A DNA stretch of 64,000 nt, taken from positions 186,001 to 250,000 of the forward strand of contig NZ_STGK01000006.1 in NCBI RefSeq assembly GCF_004919105.1, read 5' to 3'. A model generated the notes under the pieces. The model was not told the DNA's origin. It saw only the letters and a program-made list of their open reading frames with translations, and made no database searches. This stretch comes from Nocardioides sp. GY 10113 (GTDB lineage: Bacteria; Actinomycetota; Actinomycetes; Propionibacteriales; Nocardioidaceae). Positions 33,503 to 42,742 of this stretch are shown one piece after another. Numbering within the stretch: the stretch's first letter is position 1; every line of letters begins with the position of its first letter. Position numbers and translations under genes: made by a program.

Positions 33503-36049
33503 TCAGTCGGTGACCACCGCCTTCAGCACGTCGACCTTGGCGGCCGAGCGGGCCGGGCCCACGGCGGCGAGGACGCCGGCGACGGCGGCGATGGCGACGT
33601 ACACCCCGATCTGGCCGAACGGGACCGAGATCGCCTCGATGCCCTCGTCCTTGAGGACCTGCGACATCGCCACTCCCAGGCCGGTGCCGAGCACCGCTCC
33701 GGTGAGGGCGCCGATCAGCGAGATCACCGCCGACTCCCAGCGGACCATCGCCCGGACCTGGCCGCGGGTCATGCCGACCGCGCGGAGCAGACCCAGCTCG
33801 CGGGTGCGCTCGAAGACCGAGAGCGCCAGCGTGTTGACGATGCCCAGCAGGGCGATCACCACGGCCAGGGCGAGCATCACGGTCATGAAGGTGAGCAGGG
33901 TGTCGATGAACCCGCTGGCCTCCTTCTCGAAGCCGGCCCGGTCGAGCACCTTGGCGTCCGGGTGGTCGGCCAGCGCCGCGTCGACCGCGTCCTGCACCTC
34001 GGCCCGGTCGGCCCCGGCGTCCAGGGTGACGAACGCGTTGGTGACCAGCTGCGGTCCGGCCAGCGCCTGCTGCGCGGCCCGGCTGATCACGAAGCTGTCG
34101 CTGATCCAGCCCTTGCCGCTGTAGACGGCGGCGATCTCCAGCTGGTGCGCGCCGCTCTGGGCGAACTCGGCGGTGACGGTGTCACCGACGTGCCAGCCGT
34201 TGTCGACCGCCGCGTCCTCGGCCACCATCACCGAGTCCCCGTCGAGATCGGCGATCGAGCCCGCGCTCACCCCGAGGTTGAAGACGTCCTCGGCGTTGCT
34301 CGGGTCGACGGCGGAGTAGCTGCCGTCGGCTCCGTCGAAGCGAGCCAGCCCCCAACCGTTGGCGGAGACCTGGTCCACCCCGCCGACCGCCTCGACCGCG
34401 TCCAGCACCGACGGGCTGTAGCCGGGGCCCTGGGCGCTGGCGGTGACGACGTACAGGTCGGCGTCGACCCGGTCGTCGAGGACGTCGCCGAAGGAGGCCT
34501 TCAGCGAGGAGGCGAAGACGCCCATGCTGACCACCAGCGTCAGGCCGATCATCAGCGCGGCCGCGGTGGCGGAGGTACGGCGCGGGTTGCGGACCGCGTT
34601 CTGCCGGGCCAGGTCGCCGGGGAGGCCGCGCAGCCGCAGCGGCGCCGCGATCAGGGCCGCGAGCGGGCGGACCGCGATCGGCAGACCGATGACGACCCCC
34701 AGCATGGCCCCGGCCAGTCCGAGTCCGAACGTCGACATGCTGCCCTCGCCGAACAACGCGTAGAGGATCGCCGCGACCCCGGTACCGACGACCATCAGGC
34801 CGACCAGGGCGCGCGCCCACGAGGAGCGCTCACCTCCCGGGGCCGACTCGCGCAGGGCCTCGATCGGCAGCACCTTGGTGGCGCGGCGGGCGGGGACCAG
34901 CGCGGCCAGCACGGTCACGCCCGTGCCCACGGCGAGCGAGATCCAGACCTGGCTGGCCTCGATCTGCAGGGCGGTGAAGGGCAGGGCCAGGCCGGTCACG
35001 TCCATCAGCCACTTCAGGCCCTTGGCCAGCGCGACGCCGATCCCGAAGCCGGCCGCGGAGGCGACCAGGCCGAGGCCGAGCGCCTCCAGCAGGAGGCTGC
35101 CCATCACCTGACGCCGCTTGGCGCCGACGGCCCGCAGCAGCGCGATCTCACGGGTGCGCTGGGCGACCGTCATGCTGAACGTGTTCCAGATGATGAAGGA
35201 TCCGACGAAGAGCGCGATCCCGGCGAAGATCCCGAAGATGTAGCCGACGATCTTGAAGTTCTCCTTGGTGGCCGTGGCGTTCTCCTCCGCCGCAGCCTTG
35301 CCCGTGATCGCCTCGGCGCCCTCCGGCAGCACCTGGGCGACCCGGTCGGCGAGCTGCGTCTGGCTGACGCCGTCGGCGGCGCTCACCTCGATCCGGTCGA
35401 ACCAGCCGGGACGGCCGAGCACCTGCTGGGCGGTCGCGTCGTCGAAGTACGCCGACGTGGTGCCGCCGAGGTCGGTGATCCCGTCCCCGTAGCCGACCGT
35501 GCCGACGACGGTGAACTCACGGGTCGGGCCCTGGAAGAGGACCTTGATCGTCGAGCCCAGCGCGATGTCGTGGTCGGTGGCGCTGGTGGCGTCGATGGCC
35601 ACCTCGTGGCCGTTGGTCGGGGCGTCCCCGCTGAGCAGCTCGACGTCGCCGCGGAGCGCCTCGTCGGCCGGCATGCTGTAGCCGTTGGTCGGGGCGCCGC
35701 CGTTGGTGGTGATCGCGCGACCGTCGGTGTCGGTCAGCAGGGCGTAGCCCTGGACCGCGCCCTCGGCGGCGCGGACGCCGTCGACCTGGCGGACCTTCGC
35801 GAGGGCCTTCTCCGAGATCGGGCCGCGGTTGGTGCCGACCCCCTCGGTCTGGGTGTACGGGGCCTCGGTGCGGACCACCACGTCGGTCCCGGCGCCGATC
35901 CTGCCGAACAGGTCGTCGAAGGCGACGCCCATCGTGGTGGTGAGGATCATCGTGCCGGCGAGCAGGGAGACGCCGAGTGCGATCGACGCCGTGGTGAGCA
36001 GGAAGCGCAGGCGATGAGCCACCATCCCGCGCAGGGTTGCGGTCAACAT
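33503..36049 (-). CDS. ABC transporter permease, FtsX/MacB type (duplicated)
   Basis: An 848-residue permease with an N-terminal helix, a large extracellular MacB_PCD domain, three helices with AQRTREIALLRAVGAKRRQV, a second extracellular region and a final FtsX block with FERTRELGLLRAVGMTRGQV. This double arrangement is that of mechanotransducing ABC systems exporting lipids, peptides or antibiotics. ATG at 36049, one nt after the ATPase stop and with GGGAG upstream. Faces a two-component system across a divergent promoter. Confidence 0.92.
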   Translation of the reverse strand: MLTATLRGMVAHRLRFLLTTASIALGVSLLAGTMILTTTMGVAFDDLFGRIGAGTDVVVRTEAPYTQTEGVGTNRGPISEKALAKVRQVDGVRAAEGAVQGYALLTDTDGRAITTNGGAPTNGYSMPADEALRGDVELLSGDAPTNGHEVAIDATSATDHDIALGSTIKVLFQGPTREFTVVGTVGYGDGITDLGGTTSAYFDDATAQQVLGRPGWFDRIEVSAADGVSQTQLADRVAQVLPEGAEAITGKAAAEENATATKENFKIVGYIFGIFAGIALFVGSFIIWNTFSMTVAQRTREIALLRAVGAKRRQVMGSLLLEALGLGLVASAAGFGIGVALAKGLKWLMDVTGLALPFTALQIEASQVWISLAVGTGVTVLAALVPARRATKVLPIEALRESAPGGERSSWARALVGLMVVGTGVAAILYALFGEGSMSTFGLGLAGAMLGVVIGLPIAVRPLAALIAAPLRLRGLPGDLARQNAVRNPRRTSATAAALMIGLTLVVSMGVFASSLKASFGDVLDDRVDADLYVVTASAQGPGYSPSVLDAVEAVGGVDQVSANGWGLARFDGADGSYSAVDPSNAEDVFNLGVSAGSIADLDGDSVMVAEDAAVDNGWHVGDTVTAEFAQSGAHQLEIAAVYSGKGWISDSFVISRAAQQALAGPQLVTNAFVTLDAGADRAEVQDAVDAALADHPDAKVLDRAGFEKEASGFIDTLLTFMTVMLALAVVIALLGIVNTLALSVFERTRELGLLRAVGMTRGQVRAMVRWESAVISLIGALTGAVLGTGLGVAMSQVLKDEGIEAISVPFGQIGVYVAIAAVAGVLAAVGPARSAAKVDVLKAVVTD

Positions 36050-36050
36050 G

Positions 36051-36839
36051 TCAGGCTCCCAGGTTCTTCATGTGGTCGAGGACGTCCTCGGCGGTCGGGG
36101 CGTGGATCTCGCCGGCGATGCGGCCGTCGGCGAGGAAGATGACCCGGTCGGCGTAGGCCGCCGCGGTGGGGTCGTGGGTGACCATGACGACCGTCTGGAA
36201 GAGGTCGTCGACGGCCGAGCGCAGGAAGCGGAGCAGCTCGGTACCGGACCGGGAGTCGAGCGCGCCGGTGGGCTCGTCGGCGAAGACGATCTCGGGCCGC
36301 GAGGCCAGGGCGCGCGCCGCGGCGACCCGCTGCTGCTGGCCACCGGAGAGCTGCGAGGGCCGGTGCCCGAGCCGCTCGGCGAGGCCGACGGTCTCCACGA
36401 TCGAGGCGACCCAGTCGCGGTCGGGCCGGCGGCCCGCGATCCGCAGCGGGAGCACGATGTTCTCCGCGGCGGTCATCGTCGGCAGCAGGTTGAACGACTG
36501 GAAGATGAAGCCGATCCGGTCGCGGCGGAGCTTGGTCAGCCTGCCGTCGCGCATCCGGGTGATCTCGGTGTCGCCGAGGTACACCTCGCCGGACGTGGGC
36601 CGGTCGAGGCCGGCGAGCACGTGCAGCAGGGTCGACTTGCCGGAGCCCGACGGGCCCATGATCGCGGTGAACCGGCCCCGGTCGAGCTCGACGCTGACGT
36701 CGTCGAGGGCGACCACGGCGGCGTCGCCGGATCCGTACTGCTTGCTGGCGCCGACGACCCGGGCGGCGGGTGTGGTCGGGGCGGCGGCGCCGGTGCGGTG
36801 CGCGGGGTGCTGCGCGGCGGTGCTGGTGAAGACGGACAT
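36051..36839 (-). CDS. ABC transporter ATP-binding protein, MacB/LolD type
   Basis: A 262-residue ATPase. Walker A is GPSGSGKST, followed by a Q-loop FIFQSFNLLP, signature LSGGQQQR, Walker B VFADEP and switch VTHD. The family partner of FtsX-like permeases. The ATG at 36839 has GAGGAG upstream. About 25 residues precede the fold. Divergent from the sensor kinase gene at 37054, with 214 nt between; no clear operator seen there. Confidence 0.93.
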   Translation of the reverse strand: MSVFTSTAAQHPAHRTGAAAPTTPAARVVGASKQYGSGDAAVVALDDVSVELDRGRFTAIMGPSGSGKSTLLHVLAGLDRPTSGEVYLGDTEITRMRDGRLTKLRRDRIGFIFQSFNLLPTMTAAENIVLPLRIAGRRPDRDWVASIVETVGLAERLGHRPSQLSGGQQQRVAAARALASRPEIVFADEPTGALDSRSGTELLRFLRSAVDDLFQTVVMVTHDPTAAAYADRVIFLADGRIAGEIHAPTAEDVLDHMKNLGA

Positions 36840-37053
36840 CTGGGATCTCCTCGGATCTCCTGGTGGGTTCGCCACCCGATCGAGCGGCATGTGTCCAGCG
36901 CACCGCGATCCGTCGCTGTCGACGATCGGGCAGGCCGCACGGCGTACGGCGCTGGCCGCACGGCCCGGGACGCTGCCCGGGTGGGGCCAACCCCACCCCC
37001 GGGGTGTGGCCAGCCCCCTCGCCGCGGCCGGCCGGAGCGGGGAGACTGCAGGC

Positions 37054-38373
37054 ATGACGTGGCGGCTGCGCCTGCGCCGGCCCACGCGCCAGGAGGTGCT
37101 CTGGACCGGCCTCGTCTGGGGCGCCGTGGGCGGGTTCGTGGTGCTGTCCTACGTCGTGGTCGTGGTCGGCGGTGGGGCGCTGCTCGGCGACACGTCCGCG
37201 CCGCGCCTGGGCCTCTCGGTGCTGGCCACCGCCGTGGTCGCGCTGGGCTTCGACCCGGTCGCGGCCGGGGCGCGCCGGATGGCCTCGCGGGCCGTGGCCG
37301 GTCGCCGCCCGTCCCCCTACGACGCGCTGCGCCGGTTCACCGGTGCCGTGGCCGGCACCGGCCCGGCCGAGGACCTGCCCGAACGGCTGGCCCGCCTCCT
37401 CGTCGAGGGCACCGGGGCGGCGTGGGCGCAGGTCTGGGTCGACGTCGACGGTCGGACCGTCCCCGCCGCGGCCTGGCCACCCGACGCCCCCGGCGCACCC
37501 GGCGCCCCCGGCGCACCGGTCTCGCCGGAGCGGGCGGTCGCGCTCCCCGGAACCCACCTGCTCCCCGTGCTCCACGGCGGCGAGCGGCTCGGGGTGCTGG
37601 TGCTGCGCGAGCGCGACGGCGTCCGGCTGACCCCGATCGAGGAGCGGCTCTTCGCCGGGCTGGCCACGCAGTCCGGTCTGGTCCTGCGCGGGGCACGGCT
37701 GCGGGCGGCTCTCGAGCAGCGGCTGGACGAGCTGTCGGCCCGGGAGGCCGAGCTGCGCGGTTCCCGGGAGCGGCTCGTCGACGCCCAGGACGAGGCGCGG
37801 CGACGGCTCGAGCGCGACATCCACGACGGGGCCCAGCAGCACCTGGTGGCGCTGGCCGTCAACCTCCGCCTGGCGGCGACGCTGGCCGATGGCGCCCCGG
37901 AGCGGGCCGACGCCCTGCTCGACGCCCAGCACCGGGCCGCCGACGACGCCATCGAGACGCTGCACCGCCTCGCCCGCGGCATCTACCCGCCGCTGCTGGC
38001 CGAGCACGGCGTCGCGGTGGCGCTGCGCGCGGTCGCCGGCGACGGGGTGGAGGTGGTCGAGCGCGGTGCGGTGCGGCAGCCGCTGCCGATCGAGGCCGCG
38101 GCGTACTTCTGCTGCCTGGAGGCGATCCAGAACGCCGCCAAGCACGCCGACGCGACCACGCTGCGGGTGGTGGTCGACGGCACCGAGGCCGGCCTGACGA
38201 TCACCGCGGTGGACGACGGGGTGGGCTTCGACCCCGCAGCGCCGACCGTGGGCACCGGGCTGGCCAGCATCCGCGACCGGATCGACTCCGCCGGAGGCAC
38301 CGTGGCGATCGACTCCACCCCGGGGCACGGCACCCGGGTCACGGCGGTCCTGCCCGGACGGGTCGCGCCGTGA
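37054..38373 (+). CDS. GAF-containing sensor histidine kinase (HisKA_3)
   Basis: A 439-residue NarX/DesK-type kinase. Two N-terminal membrane helices (residues about 17-44 and 52-68), a GAF-like region, a short coiled coil, then the HisKA_3 dimerization helix with His257 in RLERDIHDGAQQHLVAL. The ATPase has an N box EAIQNAAKHA (Asn360) and a G1 box DDGVGFD. All key residues are present, so it should autophosphorylate. Its stop overlaps the next gene (GTGA). Confidence 0.92.
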   Translation: MTWRLRLRRPTRQEVLWTGLVWGAVGGFVVLSYVVVVVGGGALLGDTSAPRLGLSVLATAVVALGFDPVAAGARRMASRAVAGRRPSPYDALRRFTGAVAGTGPAEDLPERLARLLVEGTGAAWAQVWVDVDGRTVPAAAWPPDAPGAPGAPGAPVSPERAVALPGTHLLPVLHGGERLGVLVLRERDGVRLTPIEERLFAGLATQSGLVLRGARLRAALEQRLDELSAREAELRGSRERLVDAQDEARRRLERDIHDGAQQHLVALAVNLRLAATLADGAPERADALLDAQHRAADDAIETLHRLARGIYPPLLAEHGVAVALRAVAGDGVEVVERGAVRQPLPIEAAAYFCCLEAIQNAAKHADATTLRVVVDGTEAGLTITAVDDGVGFDPAAPTVGTGLASIRDRIDSAGGTVAIDSTPGHGTRVTAVLPGRVAP

Positions 38374-40463
38374 CCCGGCGCGGCGGCGAGGTGCTGCCCC
38401 GGCTGGCCTGGTCGGCCCTGGCCGTCACCGTCGCGCTGGTGGCCGCGGACGTCGCCGTGGCGACCCGCGCCGTGCCGCTGTTCTCGGAGACGGCCGTCGC
38501 GGTGCACGGCTTCCCGTTCGTGGAGGCCGCCTCCGTCGGCTGCGCGCTGATGGGTGCCCTGATCGTCGCCCGGTACCCCCGCCACCCGGTCGGCTGGCTG
38601 CTGATCGTGGTCGGCCTGTCCACCGCGATCTCGCTGGTCGCCGAGGCCTACGCGTACTGGGTGCTCGAGGCCGGCGGGCCCGGCCCGACGGCGCTCGGCG
38701 GCGTCGGGGCCTGGCTCGCCCAGCTCTGCGGCGGCCAGCTCGTGATCGGCGTGCTGGCCTGGCTCTTCCTGCTGGCCCCGGACGGGCACCTGGCCTCGCC
38801 CCGCTGGCGGTACGCCGCGGCGGTGCCGACGGTCGGCAGCGCGTTGTGCCTCGGCGCGATCCTGACCGTCGACCCGACCACGTTCGACCTGGTCGCCGCC
38901 AACGACCGGTTCGGGCCCACCCGCCTCGTCGTGCTCAGCATCGGCTTCCTGCTGATCCTGATCGGCATGGCACTGGCCTGGATCTCGGTGCTGGTGCGGC
39001 TGCGGGCCGCCACCGGGGACGAGCGTCAGCAGCTGCGCCCCATCGCCCTCTCAGCAGGGTTGGCGGCAGCGGGCCTGGTGATGCTGGTGACCGTCCAGCA
39101 GGTGACCGGCGGCGTGCAGACGTGGCTGGCCGGAGTGCCGCTCTTCGTCGCGTTCCTGCTGATGCCGATCCTGTTCGCGGTCGCCGCGCTGCGCTACCGC
39201 CTCTACGACCTCGACGTGATCATCGGGCAGACGGTCCTGGTCGTCGCCGGCACCGCGTTCGCGGCCCTCGGCTACACCGCACTCGTGGTGCTCGCCGGAC
39301 GGCTGCTGGAGGGGCGCGCCGGCGGGTTCTGGCTGTCGCTGGTCGCCACCGCGGCGGTCGCCCTGGCGTTCCAGCCGCTGCGGCGGTTCGCGGTGCGGCT
39401 GGCCGACCGGGCGGCGTACGGGACCCGGGCTCAGCCCTACGAGGCGCTCGCGGCCTTCGGTCGGCGGCTGGCCGACGCGCCCGACCCGGACGAGCTGCTG
39501 CCGGCCGTGGCGGAGGCGGCCGCACGGGCCGTCTCGGCGCAGGGCGCCCGGGCCGCGCTGGCGGTGCCCGGCGGCGATCCGGCCACCGGCACCTGGGGCT
39601 GGTGGCCCGCCGAGGTCGAGATCCCCCACCCGTCGTTCACGGTCCGCGCGGAGGGGCGCGACCTGGGGACGATCGAGGTCGTGCTGCGCCGCGGGCGCAG
39701 CCTGCGGCCCTCGGACGTCCGCCTGCTGGAGGCGCTGGCCGACCAGACCGGGGTGGCGTTCCGCAACACCGTCCTGGCCGGGGCGCTGGCCGCCCGGGTC
39801 GCCGACCTCGACCGCACCACCCGGGACCTGGCCGCCTCCCGCGCGCGGCTGATCGAGGCCGACGACGCCGCACGGCGGACGCTGGAGGCGGCCATCGCCC
39901 GGGACGTGCTTCCCTACCTCGCCTCGCTGCCCACGGAGATCGATGCCGCCCGGGCGGCGCTGGCCGCCGGCGACGACCCGCACCTGGAGGCGCTGATCGC
40001 CGGCACCAACCGTGCGCTCGAAGCGCTGCGCGAGCTCACCCGCGGCGTCTTTCCCGCCCAGCTCGCGAGGTCCGGCCTCGACGCCGCGCTGCGCGGCCTG
40101 GTGGCGCGCGCCGGGATGACCGCCGAGCTCACCACCGGCATCGACCAGCACCGCTACCCCGCCCGCGTGGAGGCCGCCGTCTACTTCTGCGCCACCGAGG
40201 CGGTCGGCTCCGCCGGTGGGCCGGTCGCGGTCCACCTGGCCGAGGTCGACGGCGACCTGGTGCTGCGGGTCGGTGGCCTGGACCCCGCGTTCGACCGGCG
40301 CTCCGCGACCGACCGGGCGGAGGCCGCCGGCGGCCGGCTGCGGGTCGAGGGCGATGTCGCGGTGCTGACCGTCCCCGCCACGCCGATCGCCTCGCCGATC
40401 GACTCACCCGTCGGCGCGGCCCCCGCCGTGCCCGCGCCCGGCGCCGTCCCAGGCACCGGCTAG
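38370..40463 (+). CDS. Degenerate sensor kinase (probable pseudokinase) with multi-TM sensor
   Basis: A 697-residue protein with eight or more N-terminal membrane segments (1-340), a GAF-like region (about 355-470), a coiled coil and a HisKA_3/HATPase remnant. At the phospho-acceptor the frame reads EAAIARDVLPYLASL, where the upstream kinase has ERDIHDGAQQHLVAL: His is replaced by Ala510. The N box Asn is replaced by Ser614 (EAVGSAGG), and DDGVGF by GGLDPAF. It cannot be an ordinary kinase. It may be a dominant-negative or heterodimer partner for the coupled kinase. C-terminal 30 residues overlap the convergent receiver gene. Confidence 0.88.
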   Translation: MTRRGGEVLPRLAWSALAVTVALVAADVAVATRAVPLFSETAVAVHGFPFVEAASVGCALMGALIVARYPRHPVGWLLIVVGLSTAISLVAEAYAYWVLEAGGPGPTALGGVGAWLAQLCGGQLVIGVLAWLFLLAPDGHLASPRWRYAAAVPTVGSALCLGAILTVDPTTFDLVAANDRFGPTRLVVLSIGFLLILIGMALAWISVLVRLRAATGDERQQLRPIALSAGLAAAGLVMLVTVQQVTGGVQTWLAGVPLFVAFLLMPILFAVAALRYRLYDLDVIIGQTVLVVAGTAFAALGYTALVVLAGRLLEGRAGGFWLSLVATAAVALAFQPLRRFAVRLADRAAYGTRAQPYEALAAFGRRLADAPDPDELLPAVAEAAARAVSAQGARAALAVPGGDPATGTWGWWPAEVEIPHPSFTVRAEGRDLGTIEVVLRRGRSLRPSDVRLLEALADQTGVAFRNTVLAGALAARVADLDRTTRDLAASRARLIEADDAARRTLEAAIARDVLPYLASLPTEIDAARAALAAGDDPHLEALIAGTNRALEALRELTRGVFPAQLARSGLDAALRGLVARAGMTAELTTGIDQHRYPARVEAAVYFCATEAVGSAGGPVAVHLAEVDGDLVLRVGGLDPAFDRRSATDRAEAAGGRLRVEGDVAVLTVPATPIASPIDSPVGAAPAVPAPGAVPGTG

Positions 40464-40832
40464 GCGGTCGGGGCCGAAAGCGCCCTTGGGGATGTAGGCC
40501 GCCGCCCCGCATCCCGCGGCGTCCACCTGGTCCTCGTCGTACGTCGAGAGCAGCACCACCACCGGCGCCCCGCCCGGCCCCGAGACCAGCCGCCGCGTCG
40601 CCTCGATGCCGTCGATGCCGGGCAGGTGGACGTCCATCAGGACCAGGTCGGGGCGCAGCGCGGCGGCCGCGGCGAGCGACTCCTCCCCCGAGGCCGCGGC
40701 GCCGACCAGCTCGAACCCGGGCGTCGCCTCGACCACGGCCGCCATCGCGAGCCGGTAGGGCTCCTGGTCGTCCACGATCAGGACCCGGACCGCTGCCGGC
40801 TCGGCCGCGGACTCCCCCACCGCCTCACCCAC
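40404..40832 (-). CDS. Single-domain response regulator (receiver only)
   Basis: A 142-residue receiver: Asp21, Asp22 and phospho-acceptor Asp67 (LVLMDVHLPG), Thr97 switch (LLSTYD) and Lys116 (YIPKG). There is no DNA-binding domain; the C-terminus ends in a short Gly/Ala-rich tail. The GTG start overlaps the NarL-type stop by 8 nt. Its 3' end overlaps the degenerate kinase gene by 60 nt in the opposite direction. It could serve as a phosphate sink or allosteric partner. Confidence 0.8.
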   Translation of the reverse strand: MGEAVGESAAEPAAVRVLIVDDQEPYRLAMAAVVEATPGFELVGAAASGEESLAAAAALRPDLVLMDVHLPGIDGIEATRRLVSGPGGAPVVVLLSTYDEDQVDAAGCGAAAYIPKGAFGPDRLAGAWDGAGRGHGGGRADG

Positions 40833-41502
40833 CGCGCGGACCGCCGGTCGCGTCGAGGTAGGCCAGCACCGCCATCACGCGCCGGTTCACGTCCGACTCG
40901 TTGCCCAGGCCGAGCTTCTGGAACACCGACCCGATGTGCTTCTCCACCGCGCGCTCGCTCAGGAAGAGCGCCTTCGCGGTGGCGGCGTTGCTGCGTCCCG
41001 CGGCCAGCTCGCGCAGCACGTCCGTCTCGCGCTCCGTCAGCCCGCGCAGGGCGGAGCCCGGCGCGCTCTTGCGGGCGAGGAGCCCCTCGACGACCTTCGG
41101 GTCCAGCGCGGAGCCGCCGCGGGCCACCTCCTCCAGCGCCCGGACCAGCTCCTCCACCTCGCTGACCCGCTCCTTGAGCAGGTAGCCGAGGCCGGCGACG
41201 CCGTCGGAGAGCAGCTCCACGGCGTACTCCGCCTCGACGTACTGGGAGAGCACCACCACCCCGGTGTCGGGGAAGTCGGCGCGGATCCGCTTCGCCGCGT
41301 CGATGCCCTCCGTGGTGAAGGTCGGCGGCATCCGGATGTCGGTCAGCACCGCGTCGGGCCGGTGCAGCGCGACCGCCCGGTGCAGGGCCTCGGGGTCGGC
41401 GACCGTCTCGACCAGCTCGAGGCCGTCGGTCTCGGCGAGCAGGCCCGCGACCCCCTCGCGGACCAGGTAGTTGTCGTCGGCGAAGACGACCCGCACCGCC
41501 AT
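40825..41502 (-). CDS. NarL/FixJ-family response regulator
   Basis: A 225-residue regulator. Receiver residues 1-120 have Asp9, Asp10, Asp55 (VLTDIRMPP) and Lys110. The LuxR-type HTH is at about 153-215 (LTERETDVLRELAAGRSN, SERAVEKHIGSVFQKLGL). A probable partner of the HisKA_3 kinase on the other strand; likely controls the ABC exporter opposite it. Same transcript as the receiver-only gene. Confidence 0.93.
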   Translation of the reverse strand: MAVRVVFADDNYLVREGVAGLLAETDGLELVETVADPEALHRAVALHRPDAVLTDIRMPPTFTTEGIDAAKRIRADFPDTGVVVLSQYVEAEYAVELLSDGVAGLGYLLKERVSEVEELVRALEEVARGGSALDPKVVEGLLARKSAPGSALRGLTERETDVLRELAAGRSNAATAKALFLSERAVEKHIGSVFQKLGLGNESDVNRRVMAVLAYLDATGGPRGG

Positions 41503-41536
41503 GGGCCCAATCTAGGGCGTTCGGCGGGTGTGCGGC

Positions 41537-41824
41537 TCAGGTGGCGGGGATGATCCGCAGGTCGCGGATCGCGCCGTCGTCCAGGGCCGCCAGCGCCTCC
41601 TGGTACGCCGGGCTGTCGTGCGCCGCGCGGGCGGCCTCGACCGACTCGAACTCGATCAGCACGGTCCGCATGTCCTGCCCGGCCTCGTAGGTCTGCTCCG
41701 GGAAGCCCCGCGCCAGGAACGTGCCGCCGGCGCCCTCGAGGGCGGGTCCGGCCAGCTGCGCGTACGCGGCCAGCTTGGCCTCGTCGAGAACCTCCCGGTA
41801 GAGCGAGATCCAGTAGGCGGTCAT
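41537..41824 (-). CDS. DUF1330 family protein
   Basis: A 95-residue dimeric-barrel protein: [12 protein letters not shown] at the start and [20 protein letters not shown] are the DUF1330 hallmarks. Small soluble protein, function unknown. Downstream of a hairpin ending the glucokinase transcript. Confidence 0.9.
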   Translation of the reverse strand: MTAYWISLYREVLDEAKLAAYAQLAGPALEGAGGTFLARGFPEQTYEAGQDMRTVLIEFESVEAARAAHDSPAYQEALAALDDGAIRDLRIIPAT

Positions 41825-41837
41825 GCGGCACTCCTCA

Positions 41838-41871
41838 GGCGTCGGGGGCGCGCCCGGTCGGGCGCGACGCC
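41838..41871 (-). terminator. Hairpin after polyphosphate glucokinase
   Basis: Inner CGCGCCCG-GT-CGGGCGCG (41849-41866) is perfect; outer GGCGT/ACGCC pairs extend it around an asymmetric bulge. Lies just after the glucokinase stop on the minus strand. No U-tract. Confidence 0.6.
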
Positions 41872-41918
41872 GATTCTGCCGGTCCCCGGCCAGCGTCCGG
41901 CGGGGCGTCCAGCAGCCG

Positions 41919-42674
41919 TCAGTGGCGGGCCGCCGCCTCGGCGGCCCAGAGCGCCGCGCCGACGATGCCGGCCCGGTTGCGCAGGGTTGCCGGCACCATC
42001 TCGGTCCCGACGTCGATCAGGTGCAGGAAGCGGTCGGCCTTCTTGCTGATGCCGCCCCCGACGACGATCAGGTCCGGTGAGAACAGCGCCTCCAGCATCC
42101 GGTAGTACGCCGTCAGCCGCTTCGCCCACTCCTCGTAGCTCAGCTCCTCACGCTCCCGGGCGGAGTTCGCGGCGTACTGCTCGGCGTTGCGGCCGTCCAG
42201 CTCGAGGTGGCCGAGCTCGGAGTTGGGCACCAGCGCGCCGTCGTACACCAGGGCCGAGCCGATGCCGGTGCCGAGCGTGGTCACGATGACCAGCCCGTCG
42301 CGCCCCTTCGCCGCCCCGTAGCGGGCCTCGGCCAGGCCGGCGGCGTCCGCGTCGTTGACGATGTGCACCTCGTGCCCGGTGGCCTCGGTGAACAGCGCGT
42401 CGGCGTCGGCGCCGAGCCAGCCCGGGTCGATGTTCGCGGCCGAGCCGACCACCCCGTGGTGGACGATGCCGGGGACGGTGATCCCCACCGGCCCGGTGCG
42501 GTCGGGGAAGCCGTCGAGCAGCTCGACGACGGCCTCGGCGACCGCCGCCGGCGTCGCCGGCTGCGGGGTGGGGACGCGGACCCGCTCCCCGTCGAAGTCG
42601 CCGGCCGCCAGGTCGACGTAGGCGCCCTTGATGCCCGAGCCGCCGAAGTCGATGCCGAATCCCGTCGTGACCAT
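41919..42674 (-). CDS. ppgK: Polyphosphate glucokinase (ROK family)
   Basis: A 251-residue ROK kinase phosphorylating glucose using polyphosphate or [19 protein letters not shown] is the phosphate loop, [17 protein letters not shown] the substrate loop with the catalytic Asp, and [14 protein letters not shown] the second phosphate-binding loop. The [22 protein letters not shown] segment is characteristic of actinobacterial PPGK rather than ATP-only glucokinases. ATG at 42674. The zinc-site cysteines of other ROK proteins are absent, as expected. Confidence 0.9.
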   Translation of the reverse strand: MVTTGFGIDFGGSGIKGAYVDLAAGDFDGERVRVPTPQPATPAAVAEAVVELLDGFPDRTGPVGITVPGIVHHGVVGSAANIDPGWLGADADALFTEATGHEVHIVNDADAAGLAEARYGAAKGRDGLVIVTTLGTGIGSALVYDGALVPNSELGHLELDGRNAEQYAANSAREREELSYEEWAKRLTAYYRMLEALFSPDLIVVGGGISKKADRFLHLIDVGTEMVPATLRNRAGIVGAALWAAEAAARH

Positions 42675-42742
42675 CCGCTTCCTCTCCCCGAGTTCCCGAG
42701 TTCTCCCCCCGGTCCCCGCCAACCCTGCCACGATCGGCGACC

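Noticed and set aside
33194..36142. 982-codon plus-strand frame opposite the FtsX permease
   Set aside because: His/Arg/Gly-rich shadow with no motifs; the permease on the minus strand explains the region.
36048..37053. Plus-strand extension of the sensor-kinase frames back over the ABC ATPase gene (1471-codon reading)
   Set aside because: The upstream part is the shadow of the ABC ATPase; kinase similarity and start codons begin at 37054 and 38370.
38370..40463. Degenerate kinase as a pseudogene
   Set aside because: The frame is intact over 697 codons with normal codon bias and tight coupling to the upstream kinase, so it is treated as a functional protein lacking kinase chemistry.
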